A stretch of 64,000 nt of DNA from Tragulus kanchil (lineage: Eukaryota; Chordata; Mammalia; Artiodactyla; Tragulidae). Positions 35,324 through 47,956 of the stretch are shown here, in pieces; the stretch's first letter is position 1; each line of letters begins with the position of its first letter. The translations under genes were made by a program, and so were the position numbers. The notes below the pieces were generated by a model. It made no database searches. It saw only the letters and a program-made list of their open reading frames with translations, and had not been told where the DNA came from. The DNA lies in contig JAIOJX010000006.1 in assembly GCA_022376925.1 (NCBI GenBank), positions 60,039,394-60,103,393 of the forward strand, read 5' to 3'.

Positions 35324-37435
35324 GTAAGACTAGATTTCTTTATAATGGTATCTAAAAATTTTCAGGCTTTTCCACTGTCATCTATAGTACTTTCATTCTC
35401 CTATCATTAATGTATAATTTTGACTAAACCTATCATTGTCCTTTTATAGAAGCAACTTTGTCATTTGTGGGAGGGCCTCCAATTTCCAACTAGCTGAGAC
35501 ACTGAGTCCTTGTATTTCGGTTGATTATAAAGATAGCTACAAAGACTTTATATAAGGAATATCTGAATCTGAACTCAGGTTTCTGTCACCTTGGACATTA
35601 TGTGACTTCATTCACGTTTCTTAAATTCCCTAAGCATCAGTATGAGAACCTGTTAAATGGGGACAATTTCAGTAACTATGTTGCAGACTTTGTAAGGTAA
35701 GGGACATAATGGCAGGCATTACAGCAGGCAATTCCTAATATTTTTGCTCCCATCTGGAATTCCCCTCCGAGTTTCAGGTATATTTAGCTCTAGCTGCACA
35801 TTCAGCAATTCCACTCAAATATTCCACTGACTTCACAAAGCTAAGATATATAAAATGGAACACTTAACTCTTCCCATCAAATCTACCCCACTTCTGTCCT
35901 TTATCTCATTAAACATGACTATAATCCACTGAGTTTTTTTCCACACATCTATTTTTTTTCTTTACAGTTTGTTGTCAACACACATTAGTTCTATAAACTA
36001 GAAATTATGAATTATCAAAGCATAATCTTGAAAATTCAGAACAGATATTCAACACAAATAATAAAACCATAAAAGCAGGTTCACTCAAGTGCACATAACA
36101 GCATCAATGCAGCAGGTATTTCAAAGGACAGCAGCACTTTCTTTTTCATTTGAAGATGAACTAGAATGACTCAGTTTATCAGTGCATGAGAGACAAAATT
36201 CATTTGTAAAAATGTTTTTCACATTAACAATGTTGTAAAAGATACTTAACACTCTCCAGAATTAATCCTTCTCTCAGGCTTCTGGCTGGTTTCTAACACC
36301 TAAAAAGGATAAAGCATTCTAAAGATTTGTAAACAATGAAAAAATTTTCTATATGACAGAAATGCCATGAGGCTGGTCAAATCCTTGTTCAAATTTTCCT
36401 AAACATAGACAAAAATTCTACCAGTGTAAAAGGTAAGACTAGATTTCTTTATAATGGTATCTAAAAATTTTCAGGCTTTTCCACTGTCATCTATAGTACT
36501 TTCATTCTCCTATCATTAATGTATAATTTTGACTAAACCTATCATTGTCCTTTTATAGAAGCAACTTTGTCATTTGTGGGAGGGCCTCCAATTTCCAACT
36601 AGCTGAGACACTGAGTCCTTGTATTTCGGTTGATTATAAAGATAGCTACAAAGACTTTATATAAGGAATATCTGAATCTGAACTCAGGTTTCTGTCACCT
36701 TGGACATTATGTGACTTCATTCACGTTTCTTAAATTCCCTAAGCATCAGTATGAGAACCTGTTAAATGGGGACAATTTCAGTAACTATGTTGCAGACTTT
36801 GTAAGGTAAGGGACATAATAGCAGGCATTACAGCAGGCAACTCGTAATACTTTTGCTCCCATCGGGAAATTTCCCCTCCGAGTTTCAGGTATATTTAGCT
36901 CTAGCTGCACATTCAGCAATTCCACTCAAATATTCCACTGACTTCACAAAGCTAAGATATATAAAATGGAACACTTAACTCTTCCCATCAAATCTACCCC
37001 ACTTCTGTCCTTTATCTCATTAAACATGACTATAATCCACTGAGTTTTTTTCCACACATCTATTTTTTTTCTTTACAGTTTGTTGTCAACACACATTAGT
37101 TCTATAAACTAGAAATTATGAATTATCAAAGCATAATCTTGAAAATTCAGAACAGATATTCAACACAAATAATAAAACCATAAAAGCAGGTTCACTCAAG
37201 TGCACATAACAGCATCAATGCAGCAGGTATTTCAAAGGACAGCAGCACTTTCTTTTTCATTTGAAGATGAACTAGAATGACTCAGTTTATCAGTGCATGA
37301 GAGACAAAATTCATTTGTAAAAATGTTTTTCACATTAACAATGTTGTAAAAGATACTTAACACTCTCCAGAATTAATCCTTCTCTCAGGCTTCTGGCTGG
37401 TTTCTAACACCTAAAAAAGGATAAAGTATTCTAAA
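35238..37435 (+). repeat. Kilobase direct duplication, pair 13 (starts inside the CARD exon)
   Basis: Copy 1 is about 35238-36327 and copy 2 about 36347-37435, offset 1109 bp. Copy 2 carries the last 88 or so bases of the CARD exon (to 36432), including the same TGA at 36354-36356. A few base differences occur near 36830-36870. Confidence 0.92.
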
Positions 37436-38082
37436 TGTGATTACTTGGATTCTTAAAGGTTAAACAATTATTTTGAATTAAATTTCAAAATAATTAACAA
37501 GAACTATTGGAAACTATAATCCTGGTGCTTGCCCAGATTTTCTCCAGTGTGAGCATCTCTGGTTCTATATCTGCAGCCTTGGAGCTGGGCCTTCATCATA
37601 CTCCCACCACTCTGGTTGCTTTTTTCCCTGCTTCTTCTACTGGTGGCTCCATCCTGGCCCCAGGCAGCTTTTTGTTGGATAACAGTGCCTGCTCCCAAAA
37701 TCTCAGTCTGAAATTCAGTTTCACAGGGCCCAAAGCTCAGGACCTCCCCACAAAACTGACGAGACTTGGGGTCTCCTTCTCCAGCCACCAGACCCCTGTA
37801 TACTGATTGCCACAGTTCACATCATGCTGAGGACCTCCCACTGTAACTTTCTTTTGCATGAACAATTTGGAGGAGATGTTGTAGGGGAAGTTCTAAAATG
37901 ACATCCCTGCTGGCACTCCTGTGTATGTCATTGCTTCTGTGCCCCTGGATGTTCTCTAGACTTTTCCTGGAAGGGGACTTTGGAGCAAAAACAGTCAACA
38001 AGAAATCTGACTGAACACTAGGACTTGATCAAAGAGAATGGGGACAGATTTCAAGTATGTAATTCAGCATGTAAGAGTCAGA
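37436..38082. other. Intron segment with unidentified coding-like island
   Basis: Bases 37504-37806 are open on both strands (99 codons +, 94 codons -) and less AT-rich than their surroundings. The minus-strand translation of about 37800-37920 also looks protein-like (LFMQKKVTVGGPQ), with a stop and a frame change. This may be a processed pseudogene fragment on the minus strand, but I do not recognise the parent. Confidence 0.35.
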
Positions 38083-40190
38083 AGTCGTCACTCCATCCCC
38101 ACAAATAATAAAAAGCAGAACAAACTGAAAAATCAACATCACCTCTTAGATCTTTCAGAGAGGTGAGGTTGTTCCTGAAATGTACTTTGGTGCTGAGTCA
38201 AATAAGCAGAAAATATACCTCCTGCCTTGAAAAACTATGTCTCTCCACTGAGTTTCCTAATTCAGTTCGTAATCCATCTTTTCTTCACCAATGAATAATA
38301 GTTCCTAGCAGAGATGAAGGGACATTGCAGACACATAATAAATATAAGATGCATGCATGTAATAAATATTAGTCATCACAATTATTCTCTAGCTTGTAGT
38401 ATTTGCACCTTTATGGTGCATATGTATTCCTGTGAGTTGCAGAATATGATTACGTGAATCCCTATACAAATGTCCAATATTGTAACATCTTTCAAAACTT
38501 CACTTCAATTTAATTCTAAATATTATTAATGTCTAAATATTCTCAGGTCCATGTTCATCAGTGATGGACTCAATTTGGTATAGATCAACCTGAAATTCCA
38601 GTCTGGAATACTATAGCATATCAGTAATAATAAGCAGTAATAAACAAAATGTCACACAATTGCAGAAACTTCACTATAGCAACTAAACATTTTCAATAAG
38701 CCCTTCTCTATGGAGAAAGGATACTCTCACCAGTAGGAAGTATATGCTAGTTTAATAGATCCAAGATCATGGCTCAGGCTATATTAACATTAAAGTTTAA
38801 CTTGGTTCTTGTGCAAATTTATTCTTTTCTCTAAACTGGGATAGGATAAAACCAATTTGAATTTAAAAACAAAATCAGGAAATAAACTTTTAATAGCCAA
38901 GGAGGAGAGGTGTAAGGGAGGGATCAATTGAAATTTTAGAGCTAGCAAATGCAAACCATTGCACATAGAATGTAGAAAAAACAAGGTCCTACTCAGCAAC
39001 ACAGGGATCTATATTCAATCTCTTGTAATAAACCAGGATGGAAAAGAATAGAAAAGATAAAATAAGAGCTAATTCAACAAATGGAGATAATTTGTTGTAA
39101 TGGGAACTTCCACGGGATCTATATTCAATCTGACTGAACAAGATAAAATAAAAAGCAGAACAAACGTCACTCCATCCCCACAAATAATAAAAAGCAGAAC
39201 AAACTGAAAAATCAACATCACCTCTTAGATCTTTCAGAGAGGTGAGGTTGTTCCTGAAATGTACTTTGGTGCTGAGTCAAATAAGCAGAAAATATACCTC
39301 CTGCCTTGAAAAACTATGTCTCTCCACTGAGTTTCCTAATTCAGTTCGTAATCCATCTTTTCTTCACCAATGAATAATAGTTCCTAGCAGAGATGAAGGG
39401 ACATTGCAGACACATAATAAATATAAGATGCATGCATGTAATAAATATTAGTCATCACAATTATTCTCTAGCTTGTAGTATTTGCACCTTTATGGTGCAT
39501 ATGTATTCCTGTGAGTTGCAGAATATGATTACGTGAATCCCTATACAAATGTCCAATATTGTAACATCTTTCAAAACTTCACTTCAATTTAATTCTAAAT
39601 ATTATTAATGTCTAAATATTCTCAGGTCCATGTTCATCAGTGATGGACTCAATTTGGTATAGATCAACCTGAAATTCCAGTCTGGAATACTATAGCATAT
39701 CAGTAATAATAAGCAGTAATAAACAAAATGTCACACAATTGCAGAAACTTCACTATAGCAACTAAACATTTTCAATAAGCCCTTCTCTATGGAGAAAGGA
39801 TACTCTCACCAGTAGGAAGTATATGCTAGTTTAATAGATCCAAGATCATGGCTCAGGCTATATTAACATTAAAGTTTAACTTGGTTCTTGTGCAAATTTA
39901 TTCTTTTCTCTAAACTGGGATAGGATAAAACCAATTTGAATTTAAAAACAAAATCAGGAAATAAACTTTTAATAGCCAAGGAGGAGAGGTGTAAGGGAGG
40001 GATCAATTGAAATTTTAGAGCTAGCAAATGCAAACCATTGCACATAGAATGTAGAAAAAACAAGGTCCTACTCAGCAACACAGGGATCTATATTCAATCT
40101 CTTGTAATAAACCAGGATGGAAAAGAATAGAAAAGATAAAATAAGAGCTAATTCAACAAATGGAGATAATTTGTTGTAATGGGAACTTCC
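38083..40190 (+). repeat. Kilobase direct duplication, pair 14
   Basis: Copy 1 is about 38083-39110 and copy 2 about 39163-40190, offset 1079 bp. The join at 39111-39162 repeats a scrap of local sequence (gggatctatattcaatc), as if ends had been mis-joined. Confidence 0.92.
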
Positions 40191-42063
40191 CACTTGAAGT
40201 GATGGGAACTTTAAAATGATTTTAACAATCCTAGTAATATGAATTAACCTTAAACTGAAGTAACCCATCATGCCAGCAGAATCCACTGCAGGCAGGAGGC
40301 AGGTACAGACCCTTTTATGAAGTATCCAGTAGTTCTCTGAGTTCTATCTGTATATGGAACCTCCAGAAGAATCCAGCACATTTATAGTACAGTGATCTAA
40401 GAGGCCAGGATGCTGGGTAAGCTGGGCAATTAGAATATGGGCTATTACAATATTTGGCCTTTTGAGAATGGGTATAATTTGGAGGGTTCTTTGCATAGTC
40501 CTGAGGAAGCGGCATGGAGAATAGGAAGAATTCAAGCTATTTGTTTTAACAAATAGGTCTAAACATGCCACCTGCCTGCCATGGACTCTGCTGATAGGAT
40601 ATGTTATTCCAGTTTAAAGTTCATTCTGCTTACTAAGGTTGCTAAAATTATTCTGAAGTTTCCACTGCATAAATTCTAATCTCTATTTGTAGAATTATCT
40701 CTGATTTTGTTTTATTTTATTTTATCTTACCTTAAACTGTCTGCAAAACAGAGGACTCAGGTTCTATCCCTGTGTTGGGAGGATTCTCTGGAGAAAAGAA
40801 TGGCTACCCACTGCAGCATTCTTGGGTGGAGAATCCCACGGACAGAGGAGCCTAGTGGCCCACAGTCCATGGGGTTGCAAAGAGTTGGACATGACTGAGC
40901 AGCAAATACTTTCACTTGTGTACATGCTATGTACCAAGCACTGCTATTTAGTCAGAGAGATAATTATTCAAATTCCTAACTTGCCAAGGGAGAAATTTTT
41001 TCAGTTTTAATCATTAAGACAAAATCAGGAAATAAACTTTTAATAGCCAAGGAGGAGAGGTGTAAGGGAGGGATCAATTGAAATTTTAGAGCTAGCAAAT
41101 GCAAACCATTGCACATAGAATGTAGAAAAAACAAGGTCCTACTCAGCAACACAGGGATCTATATTCAATCTCTTGTAATAAACCAGGATGGAAAAGAATA
41201 GAAAAGATAAAATAAGAGCTAATTCAACAAATGGAGATAATTTGTTGTAATGGGAACTTCCCACTTGAAGTGATGGGAACTTTAAAATGATTTTAACAAT
41301 CCTAGTAATATGAATTAACCTTAAACTGAAGTAACCCATCATGCCAGCAGAATCCACTGCAGGCAGGAGGCAGGTACAGACCCTTTTATGAAGTATCCAG
41401 TAGTTCTCTGAGTTCTATCTGTATATGGAACCTCCAGAAGAATCCAGCACATTTATAGTACAGTGATCTAAGAGGCCAGGATGCTGGGTAAGCTGGGCAA
41501 TTAGAATATGGGCTATTACAATATTTGGCCTTTTGAGAATGGGTATAATTTGGAGGGTTCTTTGCATAGTCCTGAGGAAGCGGCATGGAGAATAGGAAGA
41601 ATTCAAGCTATTTGTTTTAACAAATAGGTCTAAACATGCCACCTGCCTGCCATGGACTCTGCTGATAGGATATGTTATTCCAGTTTAAAGTTCATTCTGC
41701 TTACTAAGGTTGCTAAAATTATTCTGAAGTTTCCACTGCATAAATTCTAATCTCTATTTGTAGAATTATCTCTGATTTTGTTTTATTTTATTTTATCTTA
41801 CCTTAAACTGTCTGCAAAACAGAGGACTCAGGTTCTATCCCTGTGTTGGGAGGATTCTCTGGAGAAAAGAATGGCTACCCACTGCAGCATTCTTGGGTGG
41901 AGAATCCCACGGACAGAGGAGCCTAGTGGCCCACAGTCCATGGGGTTGCAAAGAGTTGGACATGACTGAGCAGCAAATACTTTCACTTGTGTACATGCTA
42001 TGTACCAAGCACTGCTATTTAGTCAGAGAGATAATTATTCAAATTCCTAACTTGCCAAGGGAG
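39946..42063 (+). repeat. Kilobase direct duplication, pair 15 (chained to pair 14)
   Basis: Copy 1 is about 39946-40993 and copy 2 about 41018-42063, offset 1071 bp. Overlap with pair 14 means that the segment of about 38870-39110 is present three times (also at 39949-40190 and 41021-41260). Confidence 0.92.
40750..40910 (+). mobile_element. Bov-tA-type SINE fragment (copy 1; copy 2 at about 41821-41981)
   Basis: Contains gaggactcaggttctatccc, cactgcagcattcttgggtg and ggttgcaaagagttggacat, the Bov-tA body. Duplicated with pair 15. Confidence 0.78.
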
Positions 42064-43873
42064 ATTGTCTTCTCTTATCTAGTATCATTATCTTACTTTT
42101 TGTTTCAAGGATTTCATGAACACTTCTTTAGGTAACAGATAAAACTCATGTTATTATTATTTTTAATCTAAACCCTTAATTTCCTTATTTCTTTTGGCTG
42201 CGCTGTCAGGCCCATGTAAACTCCCTTTGGATAGAAGGCTACACTATATTTATTATGCTGAAATGAAATGATTCATGCTAATTTCACTATTAGATATAAG
42301 AAAATCTAATTATCTACTTTATCTTTAAATACTGTATCTATGCATAGACATATAATGGTCATTAAGAAATAAAATCTGCTAAATTCAAGATAACACCAAA
42401 CCTGTAAATGAATTGGAAACTGGAGACTTTCAATGACGAACATACCTTCTTCCCAGGAACTTATCTCAGGACTCCAGACATGGTCGCATTAGCAGAATCT
42501 TCTGAAATAGGAAGGGAGAGTATGTGTCACTTAATCAACAAAAATAAATGTTTAGAGAGTTTGGTACCCTTTAAAGACTTACCATTTTCTGTATCTCAAG
42601 AGATCAGAATTTTAGCATACTTTTTAGAAAGATATTTATAAAAATATTATTTAAAATTAATGGAATCAGATCAGTAAAAAAAAAAAAAAGAGAGAAGAAG
42701 ATGATACTGCCTTTCTAATTTAAATAAAACAAAATCAGAAAAACAATATTAGTCCATGTATATGACCATAGAGGCTTTTTCCTTTCACAGAAAAAAACTT
42801 GTTATATTAAGTCTTAATAAACTTCTTTTCTTATTTTTGTCTATGAGAAATATCTTCCTTCCCACTCAGAGGAAGAGTTCTGGACTTTGCTAGTTTCTTG
42901 GACAATGTTAGTCAAATGAGACCAAACAGTTTCAGAAAATATTACATTTTTCCTCATATGGGCTGAAAATGTAGTGGCAGTTATTCAGTATTTTGTGGCA
43001 AGGATATTCATAGTAATGTAAAATGTAGATCTCTGACAAAACAAACAACAACAACAACAACAACAAAACAAAAAACCCGGGACACTGGATACAGTACTAT
43101 GATTAATAGACACCATTTCTCTTTTAAATAGTTGAATTCACAACTTAATAAGGAATCATTGAAGCTAATTTTCCCTGGAAAGGTTAAGAATTCATGCTGA
43201 GGTTTCTGAAAAAATTGTACCTAGGTGGTACAGGATTCAAGATTCCTTTGAGAATTTGATGTGTATGTGTCTGTATTTGTTGTATGAATTAAGTATGGAC
43301 TTGGGATATTATAATTAACTTTTATGTGTATAAATTGAGGCTAGTAACACATTAAAATGATTCTTTTTTGTATATATTATGCTAAACAAAATATATTTTA
43401 AATAATATTTTTTTATTTAATGTGGACATTAGAAAATTTTACACTGTACAAGTGAGTCTATTGTATTTCTAGTAGATAGCGGGATAAACATTCACATCAT
43501 GTGCCCTTTCTCTGAGGCAAAAGAAAGTTTGCATGGATAGATATACCTTTGAGTAAAACTATTGGAACGCTAAAATTGTTTGCCTCAGTAAGGAAAGGCT
43601 TATTTGACCCCAAATCATCAAGGTTTTTCTTTCTTCTCTTTTTTTTTTATTTTGCCTCCACAATTTCAAAATCTCTTATTGCACTTTTTAGTAGATCTGC
43701 TTTCACTACTGAGGATTTCTCCCTTCTTTTTCAGTCGTAATACATTTGTCTCTTATAACCCAACGTGGTAAAGGTCTTGTTCATAGGAAATCCCTTCTCT
43801 CTCAATTTTCTTAGGTGATAACTTGGTCACAGAGACAGATATCACAGTTTATATTATGTGATGTATCCTACAC
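42064..43873 (+). other. CASP4: CASP4-like intron, unique part
   Basis: AT-rich intron with (CAA)n at about 43038-43070. No exon or large repeat recognised. Confidence 0.55.
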
Positions 43874-43983
43874 CTCCTGAGGAAGTTGTAACTGGACCAG
43901 ATGAATCAGCAGAACCTACCAATACCCTCAAGCTTTGCCCTCATGAAGAATTCCTAAAGCTGTGTAAAGAAAAGGCTGGAGAG
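43874..43983 (+). pseudogene. CASP4: CASP4-like linker exon, acceptor lost
   Basis: Two bases plus 36 codons: [11 protein letters not shown], then [20 protein letters not shown], with donor GTGCTG at 43984 (as in CASP1 at 133). The phase needed after the CARD exon places the start at 43874, where the preceding dinucleotide is AC instead of AG. Earlier AG sites at 43813-43814 and 43846-43847 give the wrong phase and meet stops. Confidence 0.8.
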
Positions 43984-44786
43984 GTGCTGTGTTCTGCACA
44001 TGAAAAGGAGAAAGAGAATCAACTGCTTTCACTAATTACACAATTTCTTAAAGCACAGCTTTAAGAACAGCAGATTGGGGTCCATGGTAATCTTGTTTGT
44101 AGATACTTCCAGCAGGAAGTAATCACATGGCCTCACATAAATTGCAATTTTTTCAATTCTGTGATAGAATATAAGTTTCTCACTTTTTTTTCATTCATTG
44201 GGTGTCATATATATTTGGGATTCATTAAAATTTTAGCTATAGTCATAAAATCAGAATATTTATGAAATAAAATGGATGAGTTATAAATGTGTGCATTATA
44301 GCTAAAAATATTAATATCTGCAAAGCATTATAAGTTGATGAGCTTAAAATAGTATCAAGATAATATTATCCAAGGAAAAATCTCTTTGGTGTATTTATTC
44401 TTTAGCTGAGCCAATGACAAATATCTTCTACTTCTTACAGAGTTTGACCTTAATCTTGAATGCTAAGAAAAATTTGACTTGATGTAGAAGAAAGATGAGA
44501 AGAGGGTAGATATTGTTTTAGTCTCCTCAAGATTCTTCAGTAACCATCACAAATATGCTCTATATTATGGTTTGGACTTTTGAAGAATAGTTCACTTCCA
44601 GTTTGTACTTTTATCTATTGCCAATTTGATATATTAGTAAGAGAGAGAGGAAAGGGCAGTGTCTTCTGGTATAGGATAGGAAAAAAAGACAACTACGCAA
44701 GTCTTTAAAAAGAAACAGTGATTGGTATATGAGGATTTCAAAGAGATTTAGGTAAGTCAACCTCACTGTGTATCAATTTTCTGTAG
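43984..44786 (+). other. CASP4: CASP4-like intron
   Basis: 803 bp of AT-rich intron; acceptor TTTTCTGTAG ends at 44786. No repeat recognised. Confidence 0.55.
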
Positions 44787-44960
44787 ATCTATCCAATAAA
44801 GGAGAGAAAAGACCGTACTCGTCTGGCTCTCATCATATGCAATACAGAGTTTGATCATCTCCCTCTCAGGAATGGGGCTGCCCTTGATATCATGGGAATG
44901 ACAAGGCTGCTTGAGGGGCTTGGTTACACTGTGGATGTGGAAGAGAAGCTCACAGCCAAA
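44787..44960 (+). pseudogene. CASP4: CASP4-like exon: start of p20
   Basis: 58 codons, in phase 0 at both ends, donor GTAAGA at 44961. It reads [19 protein letters not shown], then [12 protein letters not shown], and ends EEKLTAK. The P1-binding arginine is present. Same length as the matching CASP1 exon. Confidence 0.9.
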
Positions 44961-45891
44961 GTAAGAGTCCCTCACCTATCCCAACAATAAATATTCAAAA
45001 CATACCTTCCTATTACCAAGTGAACTTTATATTATAAAGCAAAAAATTTAACAATCATAGGTCTCATTTATGTGCATGTGTGTGTGTGTACATCTAAATG
45101 TGTGTATGTCTGCTGTAAAGTAAAAAATAATAAGAGATTAAGTCTGTGTCTCTTTACAATTTCAAATATCCTCAATTACATAAAACTGCACAAAAAGTGA
45201 TTGGCATATGCACCCACACAATTCTTGCTTTTAAAGTGGGGTGATTTAGATTCAACCTCAATATTTCCCAGAAAATTCTGGAGAGATGAAAGTTACCAGG
45301 AGTGTATTCATCACATAAATATGGAATCTTGACTGCTCCCTGGGGCTATTTGGGCAGGGAGGAGGGGTCTGTAAATGAAACAGAAGGTCCCATCTCACAT
45401 TTATCTAGGTTAACTTGTTAGTGGGCAGGAGTGGTCAAAATATAAGCAAAACAGAACATTTAAGAGATTTAATATATCTCTGTTTCTCTAACTTTGAAAA
45501 TAAATTGAAAAGGATGTGAAAAGGAAACATAAGAATACATTAGTAAGTTCAGTTCAGTCAGTCTTTTCTGATTCTTTGTATTGGTGAGTGGGGAGTAATA
45601 ATGTTTGATTATTTTAATAATACCAATATTAACTAACAGTGTTTGAATATTACAATGTTTCATAATCACGACCAAGAAAAATATAATTGAGGAGATAATA
45701 TGGGATCTGACAGATGACAATCAGAGATAAGACAGTTCTGGAAATATGTGAATGAAATGTATTCCAGGTAGGCATGACTATACTTGAAAAGCCTGAATTA
45801 CGCAAGTCTTTAAAAAGAAACAGTGATTGGTATATGAGGATTTCAAAGAGATTTAGGTAAGTCAACCTCACTGTGTATCAATTTTCTGTAG

Positions 45892-46064
45892 ATCTATCCA
45901 ATAAAGGAGAGAAAAGACCGTACTCGTCTGGCTCTCATCATATGCAATACAGAGTTTGATCATCTCCTCTCAGGAATGGGGCTGCCCTTGATATCATGGG
46001 AATGACAAGGCTGCTTGAGGGGCTTGGTTACACTGTGGATGTGGAAGAGAAGCTCACAGCCAAA
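45892..46064 (+). pseudogene. CASP4: CASP4-like exon: start of p20, duplicate with 1-bp deletion
   Basis: Duplicate of 44787-44960, one base shorter: CTCCCTCTC has become CTCCTCTC near 45965-45972. As only one of two otherwise identical copies has it, a sequencing error is likely. Confidence 0.85.
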
Positions 46065-46903
46065 GTAAGAGTCCCTCACCTATCCCAACAATAAACATTC
46101 AAAACATACCTTCCTATTACCAAGTGAACTTTATATTATAAAGCAAAAAATTTAACAATCATAGGTCTCATTTATGTGCATGTGTGTGTGTGTACATCTA
46201 AATGTGTGTATGTCTGCTGTAAAGTAAAAAATAATAAGAGATTAAGTCTGTGTCTCTTTACAATTTCAAATATCCTCAATTACATAAAACTGCACAAAAA
46301 GTGATTGGCATATGCACCCACACAATTCTTGCTTTTAAAGTGGGGTGATTTAGATTCAACCTCAATATTTCCCAGAAAATTCTGGAGAGATGAAAGTTAC
46401 CAGGAGTGTATTCATCACATAAATATGGAATCTTGACTGCTCCCTGGGGCTATTTGGGCAGGGAGGAGGGGTCTGTAAATGAAACAGAAGGTCCCATCTC
46501 ACATTTATCTAGGTTAACTTGTTAGTGGGCAGGAGTGGTCAAAATATAAGCAAAACAGAACATTTAAGAGATTTAATATATCTCTGTTTCTCTAACTTTG
46601 AAAATAAATTGAAAAGGATGTGAAAAGGAAACATAAGAATACATTAGTAAGTTCAGTTCAGTCAGTCTTTTCTGATTCTTTGTATTGGTGAGTGGGGAGT
46701 AATAATGTTTGATTATTTTAATAATACCAATATTAACTAACAGTGTTTGAATATTACAATGTTTCATAATCACGACCAAGAAAAATATAATTGAGGAGAT
46801 AATATGGGATCTGACAGATGACAATCAGAGATAAGACAGTTCTGGAAATATGTGAATGAAATGTATTCCAGGTAGGCATGACTATACTTGAAAAGCCTGA
46901 ATT

Positions 46904-47359
46904 GAATATGAAATTGGCACATGAAAAGTATGAAGAGACCAGTGTGACTAGAAGAAGTGGAAGAATGTCAGGAGGAGAAGTATGATTATGTCAGAAGTTT
47001 TATTTTATTCTAAGCATGATAAGGTGTGTTTTAGAAGGACAGTGCTATGATATATTTATTATCTAGATTTTTAATAAGTAATGAAAGAAAGGAAAGAGGT
47101 GAAAGGGAAAGTATATGGTGACAATAATCAAATGTAACATATATTAAGAGGATATGTTATATAACGTCAGCAGGAGCAAAAAAAAAAAAAAATCCATTGC
47201 TCCTATATAGAAAGAAAAATAAAATTATCATTGAGTATACACTGTATAAAGACACTGTTACTGGCATGCTACATGTTTCCTATACTGACCATGGTAAACC
47301 GGAGGTCAGTTTAATTTTAATGCTTTTACTATTTAAATAAGATCTTGTGGTCTTTTCAG
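46904..47359 (+). other. CASP4: CASP4-like intron
   Basis: AT-rich intron with a poly(A) run near 47180; acceptor TGGTCTTTTCAG ends at 47359. Confidence 0.55.
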
Positions 47360-47591
47360 GATATGGAATCTGTACTGTGGAAATTTGCTGCCTGTGAAGA
47401 GCTCAAGTCCTCAGATAGCACATTCTTGGTGTTCATGTCTCATGGCATCCTGGATGGGATCTGTGGGACTATGCACAGTGATGAAAAACCAGATGTGCTA
47501 CCTTACGGCACCATCTTCCGAATATTCAACAACCGCAGTTGCCTCAGTCTAAAGGACAAACCTAAAGTCATTGTCCAGGCCTGCAGAGGTG
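47360..47591 (+). pseudogene. CASP4: CASP4-like exon: catalytic His and Cys
   Basis: 232 nt, donor GTGAGT at 47592. It reads [33 protein letters not shown] with the catalytic histidine, and [11 protein letters not shown] with the catalytic cysteine. One codon is missing where other family members have two isoleucines before VQAC; CASP1 here has KVILIQAC and is 3 nt longer. No stop inside. Confidence 0.92.
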
Positions 47592-47618
47592 GTGAGTTCT
47601 GAGATAAAGAGTCCATAG

Positions 47619-47956
47619 GGGCTTCCCCTGGTGGTCCAGTGGATAAGGACACCGCCTTGCAGTACAAGGGACGCCGGTTCGATCTCTGGCCTGGGAAGAT
47701 CCCACGTGCCGCGGAGCGGCTGGACTGATGTGTCCAATGACTGAGCTGGAACTCTGGAGCGCATGCGCCCAGAGCCGGTGCTCTGCGACAACAGACGCCA
47801 CCGTGACGGGAGGCCCACATGGGCCAAAGAACAAAGATGGATGAAAACAGAAAAATGAAAGACCAATGGAAGTGGCCCGCCCGCTCCCCTCCCTCCCCAA
47901 CCCGACCCCCACCCAAAATAAATAAATAAATAAATAAATCTTTAAAAAAAAAAAAA
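47619..47956 (+). mobile_element. CHR-type SINE in CASP4-like intron
   Basis: Starts about 28 bp after the donor of the catalytic exon. Head ggcttcccctggtggtccag, long body, (AAAT)n and poly(A) tail. Target-site duplication agagtccatag (about 47608-47618) and agaatccatag (about 47957-47967). Closely resembles 30526-30856. Confidence 0.85.

Larger units (their letters stand above)
44693..46903 (+). repeat. Kilobase direct duplication, pair 16 (contains a CASP4-like exon)
   Basis: Copy 1 is about 44693-45797 and copy 2 about 45799-46903, offset 1105 bp. A one-base deletion inside the exon in copy 2 and one T/C difference downstream are the differences I saw. Confidence 0.93.

Noticed and set aside
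37504..37806. A real protein-coding gene at the 37.5 kb island
   Set aside because: No start context, no splice support, interruptions on the more plausible strand and no family match.
43815..43983. CASP4-like linker exon starting at an upstream AG (43814 or 43847)
   Set aside because: Both give the wrong phase after the CARD exon and run into TGA within a few codons; only a start at 43874 fits, but it lacks AG.
45540..45570. Short gttcagttcagtcagtc motif as a BovB or SINE insertion
   Set aside because: Only about 20 bases resemble BovB, too short to call.
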